DNA of 64,000 nt from Paenibacillus silvestris (GCF_009882985.1 NZ_WTUZ01000040.1:496001-560000); one strand, 5' to 3'. Shown: positions 40,944-49,302, numbered from the stretch's first letter. Numbers and translations are program-made. The notes: generated by a model from the letters alone, not told the origin.

Positions 40944-41675
40944 TTAATCTTCCTCTTCCTTTTCTATAAAATGTTCCTGCAGCTCTGTCAACCACGACCA
41001 AATTGAATCAATCGTCGTTTGCAGATTCGTGGCATCCTGCCATATGTAGGGGTTGTGATCTCTAAAATAATCAGCATGCCCGCCGATCATTGGCAAGGTT
41101 TTCCTGTGAATTGGCGCATGCTTCAATTGATGCCAGCGTAATACGCCAAAACGAGACTTGATCCAGCCTCCCCAGGTGCCCAGCCGCGGTATCGGGTCCA
41201 GCTTTTGGTCCATTGGATTGATCCCATCTAAATATAGCACTCGATCCTTCAATTCGGGAGGAATCGCACATTTCGGTGATCCGATTTGGATCACGCCAAG
41301 AACGAGGATACCTGCCTTCATCAAAGCTCCTGCCGCTTGAATAGACGCCACAGCACCTGCACTATGTCCGACGAAAAGCAATTTCTGACCTGGGCTCAAG
41401 TGGTCCGTGATCAGCTTTGTTAAGCTTTTGCCACCATAGCGCGAAGGCTTCTTGTGCGCATTATTCCACATATCACTCGTAATTTCGCGAAGCTGCTTTT
41501 GGCGCTGACGACTCCAATCCCCATATGGAAAATGGATAACGACGCGGACCCGTGCGCCAGCCCTTTCAAAACAAGCCGCAAGTGCAGCGCCAAACCGGTC
41601 TAAGAAATCAGGCGCCGTAGCAAAGCCAGCCGTTATGTAGATGACGATTTCCTCCGATTCGGAGTGAATGGTCAT
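40944..41675 (-). CDS. Alpha/beta hydrolase-like protein
   Basis: 243 aa. The nucleophile elbow GHSAGAVASIQAAGAL (Ser near residue 107) follows LSPGQKLLFV, and a His in GGHADYFRDHNPYIW near the C-terminus can complete a triad; the acid may be the Asp in VLYDGINPMDQK-type segment (RVLYLDGINPMDQKLDPIPR). No signal peptide or membrane helix. Likely a cytoplasmic esterase or thioesterase of unknown substrate. It is co-translated with the 87-aa protein downstream and lies 45 bases downstream of hrpB in the same direction. Confidence 0.7.
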   Translation of the reverse strand: MTIHSESEEIVIYITAGFATAPDFLDRFGAALAACFERAGARVRVVIHFPYGDWSRQRQKQLREITSDMWNNAHKKPSRYGGKSLTKLITDHLSPGQKLLFVGHSAGAVASIQAAGALMKAGILVLGVIQIGSPKCAIPPELKDRVLYLDGINPMDQKLDPIPRLGTWGGWIKSRFGVLRWHQLKHAPIHRKTLPMIGGHADYFRDHNPYIWQDATNLQTTIDSIWSWLTELQEHFIEKEEED

Positions 41676-41719
41676 GAATCACTCAGTCCCCTTCACGGGC
41701 ACAATTTCTGCCCAATAAC

Positions 41720-44209
41720 TCAAACACGCGGTTTCGCCCGATTGGTCGGCATAGCGGCCATCGGATCGTCTGGCCAATAATGCTTGGGGTAACGTCCTTT
41801 GAGGTCTTTTTTGACCTCAAAATAAGCCTCACGCCAAAAGCTCGCTAAATCCTTCGTCACCTGAACAGGACGCTGCGCCGGCGATAACAAATGGAGCGTA
41901 AGCGGCACCCGTCCTTTGGCAATTCGCGGGGTATCCGCCAAACCGAACATTTCTTGCAGGCGCACAGACAAGGTCGGCGACTCTGCCACACTATAATCAA
42001 CGGGAATACGCGATCCACTAGGTACTTGAATGTGAGTTGGCGCCCAATCATCCAACCAACGCCGCTGCTCCCATGTTAGCATTTCTTCTAAGATATTTGT
42101 CAAGTTAAGCCGTCCAAGAGCTCCCTTACTTGTCATCCCGTATAGATGCGGCGCTAACCAATCTTCTAATGCTTCGAGCAGCGCCTCTTCACGCATATCC
42201 GGCCATTCGCCTGCATGACTGTGATGCAGGAAAATAACTCGCTCCTGCAGCTGGCGCGCACTACGACTCCACGACAGCAGCTCGAGCGACTCAGCCCGAA
42301 TGCCTGTAATCAAAGCTTGCACAAGCAGATCAGGATTAGGCTCTTGCAAGGGCTTCTCTTTGAGTATAATTGCGCCTAACCGCAGGCGCTGTCTGGCTTT
42401 AACGGCCCCGGCCGCTGAATCCCAAAGCACTTCCTGTTCCTGCAGGAGTCGATCACCGAAGGCTTGCAGCAGATCTTCTTCCTGTACGGGGGCGGCTAAA
42501 AAAATACGGCTCTCCGCCCCGTTGTCATCCAGCTCGGCCGCGACGAGATATCGCGCGTTCGAGAGCTCTTGCAGCTCAGGCAGCACGGCGCCACGCCCAC
42601 TGCTGAGCAAGAACCGCCCTGTCGATCGCCGCTGCGCGACGCGATCGGGGTAGGCGAAGGCGAGCAGCAAGCCGCTCGCCGATGCCCGCTGCTCGCCACT
42701 CCGTATGCCGAGCGACTGCATCACCCCTTTGGCCTCCGCCGTAATCCGGCGGCATAAGCCAAAGTCAACGTCCGCGCGCTGCTCGCCCTGCGCAGCGCGC
42801 CAAAGCACTTCGATGCGGGTGCGCACATCCGCATCACGGCCCCGAGCGCTCGCGAGAATGTCGCGCTCGCTCAGCATCACTGCGAGCTCGCACGCCAGCG
42901 CGCCGAGCTCAAGAGGAATGGCTTGCAGCACCATGTGCGCAAGCCGCGGGTGCAGGCCTAACGCCGCCACACGCTTCCCGTGCGGTGTTAGGCCGCCGTC
43001 TTCGTGCAGCGCGCCTAGCTGCACGAGCAGTTCCCGCGCCTGCTGATAGGCAGCAGAAGGCGGCAGGTCCAGCCAGACCAGCTCCGCTGGGTCTGTCACG
43101 CCCCAGGCGGCCAGCTCGAGCGCAAGCGGCGCCAGATCCGCTTCGCGGATCTCTGGCGTGGAGCTTGGCGCTAGCTGCCGCTGCTCGGTCTCGGTCCACA
43201 GGCGGTAACACACGCCTGGACCGAGACGGCCGGCCCGGCCTCTGCGCTGATCCGCAGAGGCTGCGGACACAGGCACCGTCGTTAGGCGGGTCATGCCGGT
43301 GCGCGGTGAGAAGCGCGGCACTCGCATGAGGCCGCTGTCAATCACAACCGTGACTCCTTCGACGGTTAAAGAGGTCTCGGCGATCGAGGTCGCAAGCACG
43401 ACCTTGCGGTGCCCTGGCAGACTTGGCGTCAGGGCGCGATCCTGCGCTTCCTGCGCTAAATTGCCATATAGAGGTGCGATTTCCACCTCTTTTCCTAGCT
43501 GCAGCGCCGCAAGGCTGCCAGCAACGCGATGGATTTCTGCTGCTCCCGGGAGAAAAACGAGTAAGCTGCCCGCATCCATTTGTAAGGCTTGGCGGATGCT
43601 TCTGACTACTGTAATTTCTAGCTTTTCCTCTTGCTTCGAATTCAAGTAATGCGTTGTAACGGGATAAGCACGCCCTTCACTTTGGATAATTGGAGCCCCA
43701 TCCAGCATGTCAGCAACAGGCTCTGCTTCAATTGTCGCGGACATGATGAGAATTCGCAGATCCTCCCTCAGGAGCATTTGGGATTGCCTGCTTAGTGCTA
43801 AGCCCAAGTCAGCATGAAGGCTGCGCTCATGGAACTCATCAAAAATGACAATCCCGACCCCTTCCAGGGCAGGGTCCGTCTGGAGCATTCGGGTAAGGAC
43901 TCCCTCCGTGATGACTTCAATCCGTGTGCTCGGACCTACACAGGTATCATTTTTCACCCGATATCCAATGGTCTGACCAACCGCCTCCCCCAGCAGTCGC
44001 GACATATAGCGCGCTGCAGCGCGGGCTGCCAATCGCCTAGGCTCCAGCATTAAGATCTTCTGATTATGCAGCCATGTTTCTTGCAGAAGGGCAAGCGGCA
44101 CTTGCGTTGTTTTCCCTGCACCCGGCTGAGCGACCAGCACTGCGCACGCATGCGTTCGCAGTGCCTCTTTCAATTGTGGTAGAACCGACTCAATCGGTAA
44201 TGTCTTCAT
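41720..44209 (-). CDS. hrpB: ATP-dependent DEAH-box helicase HrpB
   Basis: 829 aa. Helicase motifs appear in order: VAQPGAGKTTQVPLALLQ (motif I), DEFHERSLHADLG (II), IMSATIEAE (III), VLATSIAETSLTVEGV (V) and ADQRRGRAGRLGPGVCYRLW (VI). The C-terminal half is the HrpB-specific domain, ending KDLKGRYPKHYWPDDPMAAM. The biological role of HrpB is poorly known. The segment about 42.3-43.4 kb is much more GC-rich than the rest and creates long reading frames on the other strand that are not genes. The ATG at 44209, with GGAG 8 bases upstream, is preferred over GTG 44218. Confidence 0.93.
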   Translation of the reverse strand: MKTLPIESVLPQLKEALRTHACAVLVAQPGAGKTTQVPLALLQETWLHNQKILMLEPRRLAARAAARYMSRLLGEAVGQTIGYRVKNDTCVGPSTRIEVITEGVLTRMLQTDPALEGVGIVIFDEFHERSLHADLGLALSRQSQMLLREDLRILIMSATIEAEPVADMLDGAPIIQSEGRAYPVTTHYLNSKQEEKLEITVVRSIRQALQMDAGSLLVFLPGAAEIHRVAGSLAALQLGKEVEIAPLYGNLAQEAQDRALTPSLPGHRKVVLATSIAETSLTVEGVTVVIDSGLMRVPRFSPRTGMTRLTTVPVSAASADQRRGRAGRLGPGVCYRLWTETEQRQLAPSSTPEIREADLAPLALELAAWGVTDPAELVWLDLPPSAAYQQARELLVQLGALHEDGGLTPHGKRVAALGLHPRLAHMVLQAIPLELGALACELAVMLSERDILASARGRDADVRTRIEVLWRAAQGEQRADVDFGLCRRITAEAKGVMQSLGIRSGEQRASASGLLLAFAYPDRVAQRRSTGRFLLSSGRGAVLPELQELSNARYLVAAELDDNGAESRIFLAAPVQEEDLLQAFGDRLLQEQEVLWDSAAGAVKARQRLRLGAIILKEKPLQEPNPDLLVQALITGIRAESLELLSWSRSARQLQERVIFLHHSHAGEWPDMREEALLEALEDWLAPHLYGMTSKGALGRLNLTNILEEMLTWEQRRWLDDWAPTHIQVPSGSRIPVDYSVAESPTLSVRLQEMFGLADTPRIAKGRVPLTLHLLSPAQRPVQVTKDLASFWREAYFEVKKDLKGRYPKHYWPDDPMAAMPTNRAKPRV

Positions 44210-44403
44210 TTCCTTCACTCCGAGCTATCAATAAGTCTTAAAATCGCTTCCTCTGTACACTTTGATATATTTTCAAGTCTTCTCTCCGAAATATCCGGTT
44301 ATTTGTCGATTATTATTCGGAATTACACCTGTAAAAACTGTTCCTGACCCACTCAATCGTGTATACTGAAGGAATATCTGGTCACGAAAGGGAGAACTTG
44401 AAG

Positions 44404-44658
44404 ATGAATGTACATGAAGCGATAACCAAACATTCGACTGCACAGCATCTGCACCTTGTACGATTTGCAGAACTAGATGCGCAGCGCGAGAGTGCAATTG
44501 ATGCAGCTGTAGAGCTGTGCAAAAGCGGGCTTCCGTTTACCGTTGATGCAATCAATGCGGTTACGGCTCAAATCATCGCCCACGCCAAAGAAGGTATCTC
44601 TCCTCTACGTTCTTATGTAACCGAGGACATGGTACGTGATTACGTAAACAAAGGGTAG
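44404..44658 (+). CDS. DUF2533 family protein (YpbS-like)
   Basis: 84 aa. MNVHEAITKHSTAQHLHLVR, FAELDAQRESAIDAAVELCK, PFTVDAINAVTAQIIAHAKE and ISPLRSYVTEDMVRDYVNKG fit the YpbS/DUF2533 family of Bacillales, small helical cytoplasmic proteins of unknown function. AAAGGGAG precedes the ATG at 44404. A small membrane-protein gene follows after 14 bases and both end at the terminator 44847-44882, so they form a two-gene operon. It is divergent from hrpB. Confidence 0.8.
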   Translation: MNVHEAITKHSTAQHLHLVRFAELDAQRESAIDAAVELCKSGLPFTVDAINAVTAQIIAHAKEGISPLRSYVTEDMVRDYVNKG

Positions 44659-44672
44659 GGAGATAAAGAACA

Positions 44673-44837
44673 ATGGGAATTCTTACATTTGTAGCAATGC
44701 TAGTAATAGGATCGGCCTTTAGTGCTGGATTCTTGCTTCTGTTTAAACGTAAAATCGCGTTAGGAATTGTTTGTTTCGGACTCTCTATCGCGGGTTATAT
44801 CGTTTACTCCTACATAGCGAATAAATACTTCGTCTAA
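44673..44837 (+). CDS. Small two-segment membrane protein, 54 aa
   Basis: The protein begins MGILTFVAMLVIGSAFSAGF and ends SIAGYIVYSYIANKYFV. Hydrophobic segments at about residues 3-24 and 29-47 are separated by a basic turn (FKRKIA), so both ends face outside or both inside. AGGGAGA precedes the ATG. It is the second gene after the DUF2533 gene and is followed by a terminator. No family recognised. Confidence 0.7.
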   Translation: MGILTFVAMLVIGSAFSAGFLLLFKRKIALGIVCFGLSIAGYIVYSYIANKYFV

Positions 44838-44846
44838 AACACTTTG

Positions 44847-44882
44847 GAGAACCGGTCGGGCTTAACCGATCCGGTTCTTTTT
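44847..44882 (+). terminator. Terminator after the small membrane protein gene
   Basis: AGAACCGG and CCGGTTCT arms with inner TCGG/CCGA pairing, followed by TTTTTC. Confidence 0.88.
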
Positions 44883-44987
44883 CAACATATGGCTCTAGAG
44901 TAAGCGAAGCTTCCCTTAATTTAGTTGTGTTGAGCACTCTCCCCCGTGAGATTTGCTGCTATCGCTTGAGGGGTTCCTCCCTGGCAA

Positions 44988-45459
44988 GGGGAACTACAGG
45001 GCGCTATTTCATAGAAATAGGGTCTTTTTCGCGCGGAGGGGAACTGTGATCCGCTATTTGTCCGTTTTCATAAAGAAAACAGATTAAGCGGTCAAATAAG
45101 ACCCTGTAGTTCCGCTTGAACGCGGAAACGGGCTGAATTTGCTAGAATAACGGCCTGTAGTTCCTCAAGGGTGTATCGTTGACCAACTTACCTCTTCTAG
45201 TATGAGGTTACTTCCTCCGCAACGTATCTCAATAACGCTGAATTTTGATTGGCACTGGGTGTTTCCCCCACGTGTCACAGTAACCCTAAATTTTTATAGG
45301 CACTGGCTGTTTTCCCCCAAGTGTCTAAGTAACACTGAATTTTTAGTCACAATGGGTCTTCTCCACCAAGTATCTCAGTAACCCTAAATTTAACGGCACT
45401 AGGTGTTCCCCACCCCAAAAATCCGCTCCTACAGGGCGCTATTTCATCGAAATAAGCTC
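44988..45459. repeat. Intergenic repeat region with inverted GGAACTACAGGG elements
   Basis: In the 626-base stretch without genes (44838-45463), GGAACTACAGGG (44990-45001) has an inverted copy CCCTGTAGTTCC at 45102-45113 and a partial copy CCTGTAGTTCCTC near 45154. The sequence TACAGGGCGCTATTTCAT with GAAATA after it occurs at 44995-45018 and 45430-45453. Inside, CGCTATTTGTCCG and related segments can fold. The pattern looks like a dispersed, structured intergenic element. Confidence 0.75.
45224..45420. repeat. Four imperfect ~49-bp tandem repeats
   Basis: Units begin with TAACnCTrAATTT at 45233, 45281, 45330 and 45379 (periods 48, 49, 49). Each has the plan GTrTCwCAGTAACCCTRAAT, TTTTA, GGCACTGGGTGTT, CCCCCA. 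The last unit is cut short at CACCCC. The units do not preserve a reading frame. Confidence 0.85.
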
Positions 45460-45463
45460 TGCT

Positions 45464-46102
45464 TCATACGAACAAGGCATGTTTCCTTAGCGTTTGAAAA
45501 ACAAGATCATAATATGCCGCTGGATGCGGGACCAAATCCTCAAGTGTCACGAGCAAACTCATTTCTGCAAGCTGCCCGTCTTGTCCAGTTTGATAGCCCT
45601 CAGCTTCTAATTGTCCAATTGCTCCATGCACCAAACGCTCTAACCCCGCTGCACTCACTTTAAATAAACCCGTTACCTCGTCTGCTTGCAAAACATACTT
45701 GTCCAGGGATTGGTCACAACGATAAATAAAAACATGGCAAAACTCACGATCCATGAGATGATCAGACATTAGATCTTCTTCCGCAAACAGCCCACAGGGT
45801 ATCAGCTCATTGAAATCCACGGTCAAGCCCAGCTCTTCCTTCAGCTCGCGAGCGCCATCTGCAACGGTTTCTCCCGCTGCCAGGTGTCCAGCACAGGAGA
45901 TGTCGAGCAAATTCGGAAACAGGTCCTTATCTGGGTGTCTTAGCTGAAGCAGCAGCGAGGGCTCTTCGTTTGCCAGACTTACAATCCAACATTGAAAAGT
46001 AGCATGCCATAAGCCTTTCGCATGAACTTCGGAGCGTGGCGCTTGGCCGAGCCAGTTCATACGCTCATCATAGATATCAAACATTTCTTCTGACTTATTC
46101 AA
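45464..46102 (-). CDS. NUDIX hydrolase (isopentenyl-diphosphate-isomerase-like subgroup)
   Basis: 212 aa. The start FDIYDERMNWLGQAPRSEVH and GLWHATFQCWIVSLANEE are those of the IPP-isomerase-like NUDIX group. The Nudix box is changed but recognisable: GHLAAGETVADGARELKEELGL with the REL-EE core. These proteins are usually not true isomerases; members hydrolyse nucleotide derivatives. The TTG at 46102 is chosen (GGAG 4 and GAGGAGG 11 bases upstream) because the downstream ATG 46084 lacks a ribosome site; certainty is moderate. It lies 38 bases downstream of the DUF2164 gene. Confidence 0.82.
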   Translation of the reverse strand: MNKSEEMFDIYDERMNWLGQAPRSEVHAKGLWHATFQCWIVSLANEEPSLLLQLRHPDKDLFPNLLDISCAGHLAAGETVADGARELKEELGLTVDFNELIPCGLFAEEDLMSDHLMDREFCHVFIYRCDQSLDKYVLQADEVTGLFKVSAAGLERLVHGAIGQLEAEGYQTGQDGQLAEMSLLVTLEDLVPHPAAYYDLVFQTLRKHALFV

Positions 46103-46140
46103 CGTGCTCCGTTCCTCCTCAAACCTACATGACAATCGCT

Positions 46141-46395
46141 TTATCTGCGCGTTTTTTTCGATAATTTCATCGCATACAAATCGTCTTCCAATACACTCAT
46201 TCTATCCATTAAAGTTTTGCTTGCATCTTCAATCGCCTGATTATAAATAGGTGCCGCCAATTGTTGAAGCATATAATCTAGCAGCTGCTCTGCCGCTAAA
46301 TTTCCCATAGTAACGCCGTGATCGGCTTCCATGTGCTCCTGCAACTCACTGATCAGCGTATCTTTCTCTTCCTTCGGTAATTTCAATGGTTTCAT
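46141..46395 (-). CDS. DUF2164 family protein
   Basis: 84 aa. KLPKEEKDTLISELQEHMEA, GVTMGNLAAEQLLDYMLQQL and APIYNQAIEDASKTLMDRMS match DUF2164, small helical proteins of unknown function. The C-terminus is basic (KLSKKTRR). AGGAG precedes the ATG. It lies 12 bases downstream of the Dabb-family gene and is followed by the NUDIX gene, so three genes (46716 to 45464) form a likely operon. Confidence 0.85.
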   Translation of the reverse strand: MKPLKLPKEEKDTLISELQEHMEADHGVTMGNLAAEQLLDYMLQQLAAPIYNQAIEDASKTLMDRMSVLEDDLYAMKLSKKTRR

Positions 46396-46407
46396 TCAGG
46401 AAACTCC

Positions 46408-46716
46408 TTATTCGTATAGAGTTAAATCAATTTCTTGAAAACGGCTAACTTCTTTTACCCAGCGCTCTTGCACATATTTCGTATGTACGGGATGAACATT
46501 ATACGCGTCATAGGCCGCTTGATCCGCAAAAACCATTGAAAATCCAAAATCATAATCCGTCTTGGCGCTCACTTGACGAAAGACTTCAAATTGCTCGACG
46601 CCAGGTATTGCAGCAAGTTCTTGCGCGCTTCCCTTGAGAAATTGTTCCGCTTCCACAGTGTCCTTGCCAACTTGCAAATTAAAAATAACCATATGTTTAA
46701 TACGCTTTGAATTCAT
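46408..46716 (-). CDS. Dabb (stress-responsive alpha-beta barrel) family protein
   Basis: 102 aa. KHMVIFNLQVGKDTVEAEQF, SAQELAAIPGVEQFEVFRQV, YDFGFSMVFADQAAYDAYNV and HPVHTKYVQERWVKEVSRF match the Dabb/stress-responsive A/B barrel fold, found in plant heat-stable proteins and bacterial relatives. The function is not settled; some members are cyclases in polyketide-like pathways, but no such context is present here. AAAGGAG precedes the ATG. First gene of the likely operon with the DUF2164 and NUDIX genes. Confidence 0.88.
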   Translation of the reverse strand: MNSKRIKHMVIFNLQVGKDTVEAEQFLKGSAQELAAIPGVEQFEVFRQVSAKTDYDFGFSMVFADQAAYDAYNVHPVHTKYVQERWVKEVSRFQEIDLTLYE

Positions 46717-46912
46717 CGTCTCATGTCTCCTTTTTTATCCAACTTCACTTATTATAGCGGATTTTGCTGAAGTGAACTACACAACCCTGCGGGCAGCTTA
46801 AAAGATCAGCTCAAGTAGGAATTTTCGCATCCCTTATTATGGGGAATAAAATATCCCGCATGTGTACACGTTAAGGCTGAACGTTAATATGACGCAGAAA
46901 GGATGACAACCG

Positions 46913-47089
46913 ATGGAAAATAAAAAACATACAGGCAATTACAAAGGAACAACGAATATGAATGCAAAAAATCAGGACATGGAGTTCGTGAATGACACAT
47001 TAGAAAATGCACCTAGCATAACCTCCGTCAATCTAGCTAAAGACGATATTAGCGAAGGCGATGAGGGGCACCAATTGAATCAAAAGTAA
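46913..47089 (+). CDS. Small hydrophilic protein, 58 aa
   Basis: The protein starts MENKKHTGNYKGTTNMNAKN and contains QDMEFVNDTLENAPSITSVN and an acidic end (DDISEGDEGHQLNQK). AAAGGA lies 9 bases before the ATG. Highly polar, with many Asn and Lys, it resembles small spore or stress-associated proteins in composition only; no family is recognised. It stands alone upstream of the YpdA-like gene with a 148-base gap. Its reality rests on the ribosome site and composition. Confidence 0.55.
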   Translation: MENKKHTGNYKGTTNMNAKNQDMEFVNDTLENAPSITSVNLAKDDISEGDEGHQLNQK

Positions 47090-47236
47090 CTCCGTCCCCT
47101 CTAAAATGATGAGCAGATTGCTTTCCCGAAGATAAATGGGGAGCTCTCTGCTCTATTTTGCTTGTCCGAACTTGGCATCCCCTTCGGCTTGCGATACTAT
47201 AGGATGAGGGAAATGCTAAGAGGAGGTTGTCATACT

Positions 47237-48226
47237 TTGGAACAAGTTATCGTCATTGGGGCTGGTCCTTGCGGACTGTCCGCCGCCGTCGCTTTGCAGC
47301 GTGAAGGGCTTTCCCCCTTAGTGATAGAAAAAAGCTGCATCGTGAACGCCATCTATTTATATCCTACGTATTTACAGTTTTTCAGCACACCGGAGCTGCT
47401 CGAAATTGGCGGCTACCCGTTCTCCACCCCTCATGAAAAGCCATATCGCCAAGAAGCATTGGTTTACTATAGAGAGGTCGCCAGAAGAGAGCAGCTTCGC
47501 ATTAACTCTTATGAGGAAGTTGTATCTATTGAACCAATTGATACAGGATTTAACGTCCATACTGCCGATCAATTTGGCAAAAAGAAGGTCTATACAGCTA
47601 AGAAAGTTGTCGTAGCTACTGGCTATTTTGATCATCCTAATATGCTCGGAATTCCTGGAGAGGATCTGCCGAAAACAACCCACTATTATAAAGAAGCGCA
47701 TCCTTATTCGGGAACTAAGGTGGCCATAATCGGCGGAAATAACTCCGCAGTTGATGCTGCCATGGATTTACTCCGGGTAGGCGCTGAGGTCACGGTTATT
47801 TATCGGGGCAAAGATTTCTCGGCAAATATTAAGCCGTGGGTCCGCCCTCTTTTTGAAAGTATGGTGAACAAAGGCCGAATCCAGATGTGGTTTAATTCCC
47901 AGGTTGAACAGATTGATGAACATTCGATTCTGGTTCGAAAAGAAAACGAACACGTCACATTGGATAATGACTTCGTGCTTGCCCTAACAGGATTCCGCCC
48001 TGACCGGGAGCTGTTGACTTCGCTAGGCGTCGGTTTTCACGAAGAAACGAATGCTCCGAGCATTAATCCCGAAACAATGGAGACAAGTATTCCCGGCTTG
48101 TATGTTGCGGGTGTTGTCGCATCGTCCAAATATGCTGCAAACGAAATTTTCATTGAAACAGGCCGTATGCATGGTTTAGCGATCACCAAACATATCGTGT
48201 CCACAAACACCCTTCAATCTAGCTGA
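47237..48226 (+). CDS. ypdA: YpdA-like FAD-dependent bacillithiol disulfide reductase
   Basis: 329 aa flavoprotein. The FAD motif QVIVIGAGPCGLSAAVALQR starts at residue 2, the second nucleotide motif is VAIIGGNNSAVDAAMDLLRV, and the end FVLALTGFRPDRELLTSLGV, PGLYVAGVVASSKYAANEIF matches YpdA. It is the proposed NADPH-dependent reductase that regenerates bacillithiol, the thiol of Bacillus-type Firmicutes. A TTG start at 47237 with AGGAGG 10 bases upstream is preferred over the longer ATG reading. The stop codon lies in the loop of its terminator. Confidence 0.92.
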   Translation: MEQVIVIGAGPCGLSAAVALQREGLSPLVIEKSCIVNAIYLYPTYLQFFSTPELLEIGGYPFSTPHEKPYRQEALVYYREVARREQLRINSYEEVVSIEPIDTGFNVHTADQFGKKKVYTAKKVVVATGYFDHPNMLGIPGEDLPKTTHYYKEAHPYSGTKVAIIGGNNSAVDAAMDLLRVGAEVTVIYRGKDFSANIKPWVRPLFESMVNKGRIQMWFNSQVEQIDEHSILVRKENEHVTLDNDFVLALTGFRPDRELLTSLGVGFHEETNAPSINPETMETSIPGLYVAGVVASSKYAANEIFIETGRMHGLAITKHIVSTNTLQSS

Positions 48227-48240
48227 TTGAAGGGTGTTTT
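48207..48240 (+). terminator. Terminator containing the ypdA stop codon
   Basis: ACACCCTTCAAT pairs with ATTGAAGGGTGT, then TTTT. The TAG at 48224-48226 lies in the loop. Confidence 0.9.
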
Positions 48241-48283
48241 CTATGAAAATATTTCCTGTTTTTCAGAGATTCCTCTTCCAATA

Positions 48284-48325
48284 CGAACATTTGTTTGTTA
48301 TAATAAAAACAAGAACAAATGTTCC
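48284..48325 (+). promoter_or_regulatory. Promoter flanked by two LexA (DinR)-like boxes, 48348 gene
   Basis: CGAACATTTGTTTG (48284-48297) and AGAACAAATGTTCC (48312-48325) match 12 and 13 of 14 positions of CGAACRNRYGTTYC. The -10 hexamer TATAAT lies between them at 48299-48304. Confidence 0.8.
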
Positions 48326-48347
48326 ATTTAGATGAGGAGGTAGTTAC

Positions 48348-48650
48348 ATGATGAACGCCAGTCACAATTTCCGGTTTATTGAGAGGGATTTTTGGTACCA
48401 TAAGACATTGTGTGACACTGACCATCTTCTCCCTGGACAGATCGACGCCATGCTGGACGAAGCACACTCTCACTATGCCGATTATACGTTCAAGTTTTAT
48501 GACGACGGCTCCGTGATTATCATAGACAACGACACGAATAACCGCATTAAGCCAAGAGAATTAACGGGTGCCGTTTATGATTTTTATGTACGCAAACGGA
48601 TCTATTTAATCAAACATAATCTGATGGAGAAACAACTCCAATATGCCTGA
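48348..48650 (+). CDS. Unknown 100-aa protein, probably SOS-controlled
   Basis: The protein has an N-terminal NASHNFRFIERDFWYHKTLC, central helices with QIDAMLDEAHSHYADYTF, a beta-hairpin FKFYDDGSVIIIDNDTNNRI and a basic helical end with LTGAVYDFYVRKRIYLIKHN. No family recognised. GAGGAGG stands 7 bases before the first ATG. Two LexA-like boxes surround its -10 hexamer (48284-48325), so it should rise after DNA damage (inference). It faces the tag gene, which has a similar arrangement, and both share a terminator. Confidence 0.7.
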   Translation: MMNASHNFRFIERDFWYHKTLCDTDHLLPGQIDAMLDEAHSHYADYTFKFYDDGSVIIIDNDTNNRIKPRELTGAVYDFYVRKRIYLIKHNLMEKQLQYA

Positions 48651-48661
48651 GTGAAGCACAC

Positions 48662-48715
48662 AAAAGGCCATCTGCTAGGGACTTTCGTCCTTAACTGATG
48701 GCCTTCTACTTTTTA
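48662..48715. terminator. Bidirectional terminator between the SOS-linked genes
   Basis: AAGGCCATC ... GAC/GTC ... GATGGCCTT hairpin between convergent genes, with T-rich tails. Confidence 0.85.
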
Positions 48716-49276
48716 ATTCACACCGTGATACCGAAAGCACTTTTGGTTATGATCGTTCACCATGCCAACCGCCTGCATATACGCATAGCAAATCGTCGAA
48801 CCTACGAACTTGAAACCACGTTTCTTCAAATCCTTGCTCATAGCATCTGAAATCTCTGATGTGGCTGGCACATGGCTCATATCCGTCCAGTGATTCTTGA
48901 TCGGTTGACCGCCAACAAATCCCCAAATATAGTGATCGAAAGACCCAAATTCTTGCTGCACTTTCAGGAAAGCTTTTGCATTCTGAACCACAGAGGCAAT
49001 TTTCAATCGATTGCGTACGATCCCAGGATGCAGCAGAAGCTCCGCCAGTTTCTTATCATCATAGTGTATGATAATTTCCGGATCAAATCCGTCAAATGCT
49101 TCGCGGTAACCTTCACGTTTCTTCAATATGGTATACCAGCTTAATCCAGCTTGCGCCCCTTCTAGATTCAGCATCTCGAACAATTTGCGATCATCATGGA
49201 CGGGTACTCCCCATTCATGATCATGGTAATTCACATATAACGGATCTTCATTGACCCAAGAGCATCTGACCGTCAT
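48713..49276 (-). CDS. tag: DNA-3-methyladenine glycosylase I
   Basis: 187 aa repair enzyme that removes 3-methyladenine from DNA. The N-terminus RCSWVNEDPLYVNYHDHEWG, FEMLNLEGAQAGLSWYTILK, HPGIVRNRLKIASVVQNAKA, IWGFVGGQPIKNHW and a C-terminal zinc-site-like Cys/His set (RCSW ... ICYAYMQAVGMVNDHNQKCF) match Tag. AGGTGAG lies 8 bases before the ATG. LexA-like boxes flank its promoter (49303-49350), giving expected induction after DNA damage. Monocistronic. Confidence 0.96.
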   Translation of the reverse strand: MTVRCSWVNEDPLYVNYHDHEWGVPVHDDRKLFEMLNLEGAQAGLSWYTILKKREGYREAFDGFDPEIIIHYDDKKLAELLLHPGIVRNRLKIASVVQNAKAFLKVQQEFGSFDHYIWGFVGGQPIKNHWTDMSHVPATSEISDAMSKDLKKRGFKFVGSTICYAYMQAVGMVNDHNQKCFRYHGVN

Positions 49277-49302
49277 TTTATTTACTCACCTCATCTATAA
49301 AT

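Noticed and set aside
42300..43330. Several long Arg/Ser/Pro-rich reading frames on the plus strand opposite hrpB
   Set aside because: They result from high GC in the hrpB coding frame; they lack ribosome sites and family motifs, while hrpB motifs are intact on the other strand.
46717..46912. Sporulation sigma F/G promoter upstream of the 58-aa gene
   Set aside because: The GCATC and GGGAATAA segments are only about 11 bases apart, too close for a functional promoter.
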